This document shows, in pieces, positions 32,961 through 40,256 of a stretch of 64,000 bases of DNA (positions within the stretch are counted from its first letter, which is position 1; every line of letters starts with the position of its first letter). The notes beneath the pieces were generated by a model, which searched no databases, was not told the DNA's origin, and saw only the letters and a program-made list of their open reading frames with translations. This DNA comes from Nocardia flavorosea (GTDB taxonomy: Bacteria; Actinomycetota; Actinomycetes; Mycobacteriales; Mycobacteriaceae). The translations under genes were made by a program, and so were the position numbers. The stretch lies in the NCBI RefSeq assembly GCF_015477805.1, contig NZ_JADLQL010000004.1, positions 1 to 64,000 of the forward strand. Direction: 5' to 3'.

Positions 32961-34109
32961 TCAGGACACGGCCGCCGCCTTCCCGCCGACTCCGAGCGGT
33001 GCGAGCACGCGCTGGAGTTTTCCGGTGGTTTCGGCCAGTTCGTCCTCGGGATCGGATTCGGCGACGATCCCGCCACCCGCGTACGCCAGCAGCGTCCGGC
33101 GGTCCGCGGCCAGTTCCGCGCAGCGGATACTCACCATCCACTCCCCGTTGCCCTCGGCATCGCACCAGCCCACCGCACCGGCGTAGAAGCCGCGCTCGCC
33201 CTCGAGTTCGGCGATCAACCGGGCCGCCGCGGCGGTGGGGGTGCCGCAGATGGCGGGGGTGGGATGCAGGGCCTCGGCCAGTTCCAGCGCGGTCGGCCCG
33301 GCGGCCGGGACCGTGGCGCCGATCGTGGTGCCCAGATGCCACATGGCCGGTGTCTCGGCGAGCTCCGGGGCAGCCGGGGTGTACACATCGGTGCATCGGT
33401 CCCGCAGGACGCCGGCGACATGATCGACCACATATCCGTGTTCGTGCCGGTCCTTGGCGGAACCGAGCAGGTGCTCGGCGGCGATCCGGTCGGCCACCGG
33501 GTCCTCGGGGATCCGCCGCGCGGAGCCTGCCAGCGGGTGACTGGTGACCTCCGGTCCGATCCGGCGCACCAGGATCTCCGGACTCGAACCCACCAGGTGC
33601 CGCCCGGTGTAGCCGCCACCGGCGGCGGACAGGTCGACCAGGTAGCCGTTACCGGCCGGGTCGGTGGCAACCAGCAGATCGAGCAGATCGACAGCCCGCA
33701 CCGCACGGTCGGCGCGGGCCCGGAGTTTCCTGGCCAGCACCACTTTCCGCAGCGGGTTCGCGGGGTCGGCCAGCAGGCGGAGGGCGGCATCCACCCGGCG
33801 GATGTGTTCCTCGGGTTCGGGCAGGTTGGCGGTGATCGCGATATCGGGCGCAGTCACCGCCCGCGGGGACCGGGGGCCATCGGTCACCGTGACCGTTTCC
33901 GGCGCCCACAGGGCGGCCGGGGCGCCCGGCGCGAACGGCAGCGCGCCGACGATATGACTCACCCGCCGGGCCCGCAATTCGGCGGCGGCCTCGGCGGCGC
34001 TGTGGAAGACACGATCCCCGGCCGATGCGGTGACGGTACGTTGCGGCCGGGACAGGACAAAGGCAGGATCCGCGGAAGACGCGGGATTCTCGGCGTTGAT
34101 GGTGATCAT
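32961..34109 (-). CDS. dhbC: Isochorismate synthase
   Basis: A 382-residue chorismate-utilising enzyme converting chorismate to isochorismate. Marks are PLRKVVLARKLRARAD, VGSSPEILVRRIG, SHPLAGSARRIPEDP, HPTPAICGTPTAAA and RGFYAGAVGWCDAEGNGEW. The last two are the isochorismate-synthase signature. Salicylate synthase is less likely because the next genes are isochorismatase and the dihydro-DHB dehydrogenase. It starts nine bases after dhbA and shares its iron-box promoter. Confidence 0.92.
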   Translation of the reverse strand: MITINAENPASSADPAFVLSRPQRTVTASAGDRVFHSAAEAAAELRARRVSHIVGALPFAPGAPAALWAPETVTVTDGPRSPRAVTAPDIAITANLPEPEEHIRRVDAALRLLADPANPLRKVVLARKLRARADRAVRAVDLLDLLVATDPAGNGYLVDLSAAGGGYTGRHLVGSSPEILVRRIGPEVTSHPLAGSARRIPEDPVADRIAAEHLLGSAKDRHEHGYVVDHVAGVLRDRCTDVYTPAAPELAETPAMWHLGTTIGATVPAAGPTALELAEALHPTPAICGTPTAAAARLIAELEGERGFYAGAVGWCDAEGNGEWMVSIRCAELAADRRTLLAYAGGGIVAESDPEDELAETTGKLQRVLAPLGVGGKAAAVS

Positions 34110-34118
34110 CCTCTCGTG

Positions 34119-34925
34119 TCACATATCCAGCGTTGCGCCGCCGTCGACCCGCAGGTCGTGCATGGTGATGTGGCGCGCGGCGTCGGAAACCAGGAAGTGG
34201 ACGGCGGCGGCGATATCGGCCGGTTCGGCAATCCGCCGCAACGGGATTCCCAGGCGGTAGTTCGCCGGGTCACCGTCGAGCAGGCTGGTGCGCGCGGCGT
34301 CGCCGAGTCCGTGTTCGCCGGAATCGGCGTACATTCCGCGCAGCAGGGCGGTGTCGGTGGAACCCGGCGACACCAGGTTCACCCGCACCCCGTGCGGTGC
34401 CACCTGCAGCGCCAGCGACCGGGTGAACGCCGTGGTGGCGGCCTTCGCAGCGCCGTAGGCGGCCAGGCCCACCCGGGGTGTCGTCGCAGAGTTGGAGGAG
34501 ACGACCACGATGCAACCGCGCTGCGCCGCGACCATTTCGCGAGCGGCACGCTGCGCCACGTAGACGGCGGAGCTGGTGTTGACCGCGAGGCACCGCTGCC
34601 AATCGCCGGGGCCGGTGTCCAGGGCGGAGCCGCCGATCATCGCGCCGGCGGTGTGCACGACGATGCGCGGTGCGCCGGATTCGGCGACCACCCGGTCGAA
34701 TACGGCACAGACGGCGGCCGGGTCGGTGAGATCGATTTCGGTGCCGCGGGCGGCAATTCCCTCGTGCTGCCGTCCGAGCCGTTCGGCCACCTCGTGCACC
34801 CGGGGATCGGTGTCCCACAGTTCGATGAGCGGAGCATCGCCGGCGAGTGCGGTGGCGACGGCCGCCCCGATCCCCCCGGCGGCTCCGGTGACGATGACCC
34901 CTTCGCCCCATTGCTTCGTGACCAT
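34119..34925 (-). CDS. dhbA: 2,3-dihydro-2,3-dihydroxybenzoate dehydrogenase
   Basis: A 268-residue short-chain dehydrogenase that oxidises dihydro-DHB to 2,3-dihydroxybenzoate with NAD+. The cofactor site is VTGAAGGIGAAVATAL, the catalytic Ser is in VVVSSNSATTPRVGLAAYGA with Tyr and Lys following (Y-G-A-A-K), and the C-terminus HFLVSDAARHITMHDLRVDG is typical. The ATG lies at the edge of an iron box, leaving no room for a ribosome site; a TAGGCT hexamer sits 7-12 bases upstream of its A, as in leaderless transcripts. It heads the operon with dhbC and the isochorismatase. Confidence 0.9.
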   Translation of the reverse strand: MVTKQWGEGVIVTGAAGGIGAAVATALAGDAPLIELWDTDPRVHEVAERLGRQHEGIAARGTEIDLTDPAAVCAVFDRVVAESGAPRIVVHTAGAMIGGSALDTGPGDWQRCLAVNTSSAVYVAQRAAREMVAAQRGCIVVVSSNSATTPRVGLAAYGAAKAATTAFTRSLALQVAPHGVRVNLVSPGSTDTALLRGMYADSGEHGLGDAARTSLLDGDPANYRLGIPLRRIAEPADIAAAVHFLVSDAARHITMHDLRVDGGATLDM

Positions 34926-34943
34926 TAGGTTAGCCTAACCTGA
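34925..34943. promoter_or_regulatory. Iron box (IdeR/DtxR operator) between dhbA and dhbE
   Basis: The 19-mer matches TTAGGTTAGCCTAACCTAA at 18 of 19 positions. It overlaps the first base of the dhbA start codon and holds the likely dhbA -10 (TAGGCT, minus strand, 34932-34937). On the other side, TAGCAT at 34960-34965 is a probable dhbE -10, with the box over its -35. One operator should repress both directions when iron is plentiful. Confidence 0.9.
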
Positions 34944-35011
34944 AGTTACACCGTAAGGCTAGCATTCCGGTGTGACATCGAACAAGATCGCCGATCGGAA
35001 AGAGGTGCGCC

Positions 35012-36664
35012 ATGCCATCGCCCGTCCTGCCCGGTTTCACGCCGTGGCCAGCGGAACAGGCCACCCGGTATCGCGACGAAAAGTGCTGGACCGGTGAGAC
35101 ATTCGCGCAACTGCTGAGCACCCGCGCCACGCAGACCCCCGAGGCGATCGCCGTCGTCGACGCGACCCACCGCTGGAGCTACGGCGAACTGGACCGCCGC
35201 GCCCGATCGCTGGCCACCGGCCTGATGCGGCTCGGTATCGGCCACCACGACCGGATCCTCGTTCAACTGCCCAACCGGGCCGAATTCGTGGAAGTCATCT
35301 TCGCGCTGTTCGAAATCGGTGCGCTGCCGGTGTTCTGCTTGCCCGCACACCGCGAATCGGAGCTGGTGCCGATCGGCAACGCGAGCAAGGCGGTCGCCAT
35401 GATCACCTGCGCCACTCACCAACGTTTCGACCATGCAGCGCTGGCCGATACCGTCCGGCGCGGGGTCGACTCGCTGCGTCACGTCCTGCTGGTCACCGAC
35501 GATCCAGCGACCGAATTCGCCGAGGGCGCCACCGATCTCGCCGATTATCGCGACGAACCTGCCGAGATGCCCGAACTCGACGCCGGCGATGTCGCATTCC
35601 TGCAACTCTCCGGCGGCAGCACCGGAATCCCCAAACTCATCCCCCGCACCCACGACGACTACCTCTACAGCGTGCGGCGCAGCGCCGAGATCACCGAACT
35701 CGGCCCGGATTCGGTCTATCTCGCGACACTGCCGGTGGCGCACAACTTCCCGATGAGCTCCCCGGGAATCCTGGGCGCCCTGTATGCGGGCGGCACGATC
35801 GCCATGACACCGGATCCGACGCCCTCGACCGCGTTCGCGGCGATCGAACGCTTCGGGGTCACCATCACCGGGCTGGTTCCGCCGCTGGCGCGGCTGTGGG
35901 TCGAGCGCGCCGAAAAAGGTGGCGAACTCCCGGATCTGTCCAGCCTGCAGGTAGTTCAGGTGGGCGGCGCCCGCTGCCCCGACGAGCTGGCCCGCCGCGT
36001 CGGCCCCGCGCTGGGAGTGACCCTGCAGCAGGTGTTCGGGATGGCCGAGGGCCTGGTGTGCTACACCCGGCTCGACGATCCGATCGATGTCGTGGTCTCC
36101 ACCCAGGGGCGGCCGATGTCGGAACTGGACCGGCTGAAAATCGTCGACGACGACGGCGCCGAAGTGGCGCCGGGCGCCGACGGCAACCTGAAAACCCAAG
36201 GGCCGTACACGATTCGCGGTTACTACGACAATCCAGAGGCCAACGCCCGCAGTTTCGACGCCGACGGCTGGTACAGCACCGGCGATATCGTCGCGCTGCG
36301 CCCGGACGGCAATCTCGTCGTGAAGGGCCGGGCGGGCGACTGGGTCAACCGCGGCGGGGAGAAGGTATCGGCCGAGGAACTCGAGGCCCATCTGCTCGAA
36401 CATCCCGACATCCGCGACGCGGTGATCGTCGGAACACCGGACCCGGTTCTCGGGCAGCGCATCTGCGCGTTCGTACAACCCGCCGATCCGGCGGCCCCGC
36501 CGACGCTGACCACGGTCCGCGGCTTCGTCCGCGAACGCGGTATCGCCGCCTGGAAGATGCCCGACGCCGTGGTGACCATCGAAGAGTTCCCGGAAACCGG
36601 GGTCGGTAAGACCAGCCGCCGCGATCTGCGCCGGCTGCTCGCCGAGGGGCACCGCGCACAGTGA
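35012..36664 (+). CDS. dhbE: 2,3-dihydroxybenzoate-AMP ligase
   Basis: A 550-residue stand-alone adenylation enzyme. It activates 2,3-dihydroxybenzoate with ATP and loads it on the aryl carrier protein. Sequence marks: FLQLSGGSTGIPKLIPRTHD (P-loop), the DHB-pocket segment LPVAHNFPMSSPGILG, QVFGMAEGLVCYTR, GYYDNPEANARSFDADGWY, and the C-terminal ETGVGKTSRRDL with the catalytic Lys. AAAGAGG precedes the ATG. It is divergent from dhbA, sharing the iron box, and ends in a hairpin shared with the carrier gene. Salicylate as substrate is less likely given the DHB genes. Confidence 0.92.
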   Translation: MPSPVLPGFTPWPAEQATRYRDEKCWTGETFAQLLSTRATQTPEAIAVVDATHRWSYGELDRRARSLATGLMRLGIGHHDRILVQLPNRAEFVEVIFALFEIGALPVFCLPAHRESELVPIGNASKAVAMITCATHQRFDHAALADTVRRGVDSLRHVLLVTDDPATEFAEGATDLADYRDEPAEMPELDAGDVAFLQLSGGSTGIPKLIPRTHDDYLYSVRRSAEITELGPDSVYLATLPVAHNFPMSSPGILGALYAGGTIAMTPDPTPSTAFAAIERFGVTITGLVPPLARLWVERAEKGGELPDLSSLQVVQVGGARCPDELARRVGPALGVTLQQVFGMAEGLVCYTRLDDPIDVVVSTQGRPMSELDRLKIVDDDGAEVAPGADGNLKTQGPYTIRGYYDNPEANARSFDADGWYSTGDIVALRPDGNLVVKGRAGDWVNRGGEKVSAEELEAHLLEHPDIRDAVIVGTPDPVLGQRICAFVQPADPAAPPTLTTVRGFVRERGIAAWKMPDAVVTIEEFPETGVGKTSRRDLRRLLAEGHRAQ

Positions 36665-36672
36665 CCACCGGT

Positions 36673-36705
36673 GCCGCGAACCACGCGTCCGGCGCGGTTC
36701 GCGGC
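36673..36705. terminator. Bidirectional terminator between dhbE and carrier gene
   Basis: GCCGCGAACC (36673-36682) pairs with GGTTCGCGGC (36696-36705), with partial pairing inside; GTGACC/GGTCAC outside extend the symmetry. It occupies the 47-base gap between two convergent stops. Confidence 0.55.
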
Positions 36706-36711
36706 GCCCGG

Positions 36712-36954
36712 TCACGGGCACAGCACCTCCAGCCAGGACTCCAGTACGGGGTCCCCGGCCAGCATCATCGGATCGACGGTCTCATGACCCTCCGACCGCC
36801 ATTTCTCCACCAGTTGCATGATGCGCACCGAATCCAGCCCGGCATCGAGCAGATTGGTATCGGTGGACAGTTCCTCGACCGGTACGCCCATCACTTCGGC
36901 GACATCCCGGATGAAGCGGTCGCGATCGGCCACGGCCGCTGCGTCGTTCGTCAT
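36712..36954 (-). CDS. Aryl carrier protein (free-standing)
   Basis: An 80-residue carrier protein. The phosphopantetheine site is LLDAGLDSVRIMQLVEKW (Ser near residue 42). The family is that of the aryl carrier domain found at the end of EntB/DhbB, here encoded alone, so it should carry the dihydroxybenzoyl group from DhbE to the first condensation domain of the NRPS. It is 88 bases downstream of the siderophore-interacting protein and last in that operon. A matching phosphopantetheinyl transferase is not in the window. Confidence 0.85.
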   Translation of the reverse strand: MTNDAAAVADRDRFIRDVAEVMGVPVEELSTDTNLLDAGLDSVRIMQLVEKWRSEGHETVDPMMLAGDPVLESWLEVLCP

Positions 36955-37042
36955 GCTCTATCCTCTCGACATAATCGGGAGCGCTGCGTGATCACGCTGC
37001 GCCGCCTCCTGCTCGCTCGACCCGATCATGTCGGGTCCCGTC

Positions 37043-37879
37043 CTATTCCTCGCCGTCGAAATTCGCGACGCCGTGCTTCCAATAGCCCGCGATCAAGCAG
37101 TCCTTGGATCCGACACCGAGCTCGTTCCGGATCCATTTGCGGATCGGGCGCAACTGCCCGGCCTCCCCGGCCACCCACGCGTACACGTTCTGCCCCTCGG
37201 GCACCGTGACCGTGCGGATCGCCTTCTCCAGCAGATCCCCGGTCCCCGGCGCGGCGTCGCCGCGGTGCAGCCACTGGATGTCGAATCCGGCCGGTGCGTC
37301 GATCTCGATCTCCTGGCTCGCGTCGGTGACCTCCACGAACACCCAGCCCCGGGTTTCGCGCGGCAGCCGCTGCAGCCAGCGGGCGATCGCGGGCAGCGCG
37401 GTGATATCCCCGGCGAACAGGTAGTTGTCGTAGCTGTGCGGTACCACCACGCCGCCGGGCGGTCCGGCAATATGGATACGGTCTCCCGGTTCGGCCGCCA
37501 GCGCCCAGTCCGAGGCGAGCCCGCCGGGATGCAGCGCGAATTCGATATCGAGTTCGCCGGCGTCGGCGTCGTAGCGGCGCACCGTGTATTCCCGCGAAAT
37601 CGGCCGCGGCGCAGGCCATTCCAGCGAGAGACCGTCCTTCACCGGCAGGCGCAGGGTGCCGTCGACATCCGGGAAGACCACCCGCACGTGTTCATCGGGC
37701 ACATAGCTGTGGAACCCGGCCAGTCCCGGACCGCCGAACGTGACCCGCAGCAGGCCCGAACCCACCTGTTCGGTGCCGAGCACCTCCAGTTCCCGCAATT
37801 CGATCGGATAGCCGACCTTGGCCCCATGGGATCCGGCCATGACCTCCGCGATCCGCTCACGATAGGCACCGCGATCCAT
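37043..37879 (-). CDS. Siderophore-interacting FAD reductase (ViuB/SIP type)
   Basis: A 278-residue flavoprotein of the siderophore-interacting family, which reduces ferric siderophore in the cytoplasm to free iron. REYTVRRYDADAGELDIEFA is the FAD-binding strand; GDRIHIAGPPGG follows, then DNYLFAGDITALPAIARWLQ (NAD(P)H side) and the tail GYWKHGVANF. The ATG at 37879 overlaps the exporter's stop by one base (TGATG), so translation is coupled and any longer N-terminus is not real. It completes the uptake side of the cluster. Confidence 0.9.
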   Translation of the reverse strand: MDRGAYRERIAEVMAGSHGAKVGYPIELRELEVLGTEQVGSGLLRVTFGGPGLAGFHSYVPDEHVRVVFPDVDGTLRLPVKDGLSLEWPAPRPISREYTVRRYDADAGELDIEFALHPGGLASDWALAAEPGDRIHIAGPPGGVVVPHSYDNYLFAGDITALPAIARWLQRLPRETRGWVFVEVTDASQEIEIDAPAGFDIQWLHRGDAAPGTGDLLEKAIRTVTVPEGQNVYAWVAGEAGQLRPIRKWIRNELGVGSKDCLIAGYWKHGVANFDGEE

Positions 37880-39183
37880 CACACACCGTCCTTTCCTTTG
37901 TCCGCGACTCCAGTAGGCTCCACCGGCGGTTTCACCGCCGGCCCGGCGGGTTTGCCGGGCGCGGTGAGCCGGGCGAGCGGTGCCAGGAAAACCATGGCGG
38001 GAACGAACAGCACGAGCACCGCGCCGCCGTAGACCACCAGGGCGGCCCCCGGTTCCACCAGACCGCCGATCACACCGGCCGCCATCGACCCGAGCGCCGT
38101 TCCGGTCACCGACTGCACCAGTTGCAGGCTCGACAACCGGCCGCGCATATCCTCCGGCGAATGCTGCTGCAGTACCGCATAGCGCAAGATGTTGTTCACC
38201 GCCCGGGCGATACCGAAAGCGGCCAGGCCCAGGAAGCTCCACGCCACCTGCGGCCACACACCGGCCATGATCAGGCCCACCGGCATGAGCGCCAGCGACG
38301 CCAGCAACGCCAGGCCGTTACGCCGGGAGCGGCCGATCCAGCCGCTGGTCAGGGAGCCGAGAACGGCGCCCGCGCCGGGGGCGGCATAGAGCAGGCCCAG
38401 AGTGGCCGGACCGGCCTCCAGTGCTCGATCGGCGAATGCCGGCAACAGCACCAGCGGTCCGCTCACCAGCATGGCGAGCAGCCCGCTCACCAACACCGCG
38501 CGGATCACGCGGTGGCGTACCGCGAAACCGATACCCTGCCCCATTTCCACCAGCGGATTACGTAGCTCACGGGCAGGGGGCGGGGCGGCGCCGATGGCCC
38601 GGATCAGGCCCACCGTGGCCGCCGTGGCCGCAGCGGCGGCGAAAAACGCGAAAGGGACCCCGATCTGGGCGATCAGCACACCGGCGACGGCCGGGGTGAT
38701 CATGGTGCCCAGATCCGAGGTCAGGGTGATCAGCGCACCCGCCGCCGGCATCTTCACCCGCTCGACCAGCATCGGCACCAGCGCCATCATCGCCGAACCG
38801 CTGACCCCGCCCGCCAATCCGTCTACGACGGCCGCAGCGTAGATCACCGCCAGAGTAGGACTGGACAGGATGGCATTGAGGCCCAAAGCCAAGAACGCGA
38901 GGCCCGCGGCGGTCCGCGACCATTGCATCACCGTGCGCCGGTCGAACCGGTCGGCGATCACCCCGCCGGCCAGGCTTCCGGCGAACAGGGCGACCGCCAT
39001 GCTCGTCGACACCCCGGCCACGTGCAGGCTCGACCCGGTGAGGTCGTAGACCTGCACCGGCAGGGCCACCATGAGCAGCCCGATCCCGAGAACGGAGATC
39101 AGCCGCGCGCCGAAGGCACACCGGAACCGCCGGCTCTCCCGCAACGGGGAGATATCGATGAGGAGGCCGGCGGTGGCTGTCAC
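37879..39183 (-). CDS. entS: EntS-like siderophore exporter (MFS)
   Basis: A 434-residue MFS protein. The N-terminus (LLIDISPLRESRRFRCAFGA, then ISVLGIGLLMVALPVQVYDL) and GSLAGGVIADRFDRRTVM resemble E. coli EntS, the enterobactin exporter. NILRYAVLQQHSPEDMRGRL is another shared segment. About 12 hydrophobic segments are present. The GTG start overlaps the binding-protein stop as GTGA. It probably carries the finished siderophore across the inner membrane. Passage through the mycolic layer is not explained. Confidence 0.85.
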   Translation of the reverse strand: MTATAGLLIDISPLRESRRFRCAFGARLISVLGIGLLMVALPVQVYDLTGSSLHVAGVSTSMAVALFAGSLAGGVIADRFDRRTVMQWSRTAAGLAFLALGLNAILSSPTLAVIYAAAVVDGLAGGVSGSAMMALVPMLVERVKMPAAGALITLTSDLGTMITPAVAGVLIAQIGVPFAFFAAAAATAATVGLIRAIGAAPPPARELRNPLVEMGQGIGFAVRHRVIRAVLVSGLLAMLVSGPLVLLPAFADRALEAGPATLGLLYAAPGAGAVLGSLTSGWIGRSRRNGLALLASLALMPVGLIMAGVWPQVAWSFLGLAAFGIARAVNNILRYAVLQQHSPEDMRGRLSSLQLVQSVTGTALGSMAAGVIGGLVEPGAALVVYGGAVLVLFVPAMVFLAPLARLTAPGKPAGPAVKPPVEPTGVADKGKDGV

Positions 39184-40178
39184 TTGAACTGCTCCTGGAT
39201 CAGGTCGAGGGTGTTCATCACGCCGCGGTAGTCCGGCCGGTAGCTGGTGGCCGGCAGTTCGTACACCTTTTTGTCCTTGAACGCCGGCAACTGCGCGAAC
39301 ATCGGATCCTTCGCGAGATCGGCCGCGCTCTTGGCGCCGCTGAGCGGGACCACGATGACCACGGGCTGATCGACGACCTTGGTCAGCAGTTCGGGGCTGA
39401 AGTTGAACCAGTCGGCGGAGGGGTTGATCTCCGGGTTACCGGCCTTGGCGACGACCTGCTCGTCGGCCTTGAAGCCCAGCTCGGCCAGCAGCGTCGGCAG
39501 CGCGGCATTCGGCAGGATCATCTTCGGCTTGCCGTCGGCGGCGGACTGGAAGTAGCCGATCTGCTGCTCGGGCGCTTCGACCGTCTCGGCGACCTGCGCG
39601 AGTTTGTCGTCATAGGCGGTGATCAGCTCGTTCACCTTCTCGCCCTGGTTCACCACATCGGCGAGCAGTTTCAGCTGATCCTGCCAGCCGGTGACATCAC
39701 CGGGCACCAGCACGGTCGGCGCGATGGCGCTGAGCTGATCGTAGGCGTCCACCGACTGTTTGGCCGGGAAACCCTGGCCGCCGCCGATGATCAGATCGGG
39801 CTGCACCGAGGCGACGAACTCCACGTTCACGCTCTGCCCGATCGGCACGACCTGGGTGCCCTGTTCCGTCGCGTCCTCCGCCCACGTCGGCGGAAATTTC
39901 CCGCTGCGGTCGGTAACGCCCAGAACCCGGGTGTCGGCCGCGGCCACCGGCACATCCAGGTCGTAGAGGTAGCCGGCGAGAGCGCCGTTGAGCACCACGA
40001 CCCGTTGCGGGTCGGCCGGCACCTCGACGGTGCCTTTCGCGGTCTGGATCGGCCGGGTGCCGGATTCGGCGGCAGGCTCGGGATCGGAGCTACAGCCCGC
40101 GACCGCGACCACCGCGACGAACAGACCGACTACGGCACGTAGCCAGGCCGCGAAGCGGCTGTGGGATAACAGCGACAT
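39180..40178 (-). CDS. Ferric-siderophore binding lipoprotein (FepB/FecB type)
   Basis: A 332-residue periplasmic-type binding protein. It has a signal peptide with lipobox VVAVAGC (Cys near residue 29) and a two-lobe fold marked by QRVVVLNGALAGYLYDLDVP, FVASVQPDLIIGGGQGFPAK and FDQPVVIVVPLSG-like segments. It should capture the ferric catecholate and pass it to the permeases encoded at 48.8-50.9 kb. It lies between the NRPS and exporter genes and is coupled to the latter. It begins 79 bases after the NRPS stop and shares its transcript. Confidence 0.88.
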   Translation of the reverse strand: MSLLSHSRFAAWLRAVVGLFVAVVAVAGCSSDPEPAAESGTRPIQTAKGTVEVPADPQRVVVLNGALAGYLYDLDVPVAAADTRVLGVTDRSGKFPPTWAEDATEQGTQVVPIGQSVNVEFVASVQPDLIIGGGQGFPAKQSVDAYDQLSAIAPTVLVPGDVTGWQDQLKLLADVVNQGEKVNELITAYDDKLAQVAETVEAPEQQIGYFQSAADGKPKMILPNAALPTLLAELGFKADEQVVAKAGNPEINPSADWFNFSPELLTKVVDQPVVIVVPLSGAKSAADLAKDPMFAQLPAFKDKKVYELPATSYRPDYRGVMNTLDLIQEQFK

Positions 40179-40256
40179 AGATGTTTCACTTTCTTTCTCG
40201 AACTACCGGGGCACCGGACGGTGCCGCGGCAGAGTCTCCGGGGCCGGCCCACACGG

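Noticed and set aside
32961..34109. Salicylate synthase (MbtI/Irp9-like)
   Set aside because: Isochorismatase and dihydro-DHB dehydrogenase follow in the same operon, which only makes sense for DHB synthesis via isochorismate.
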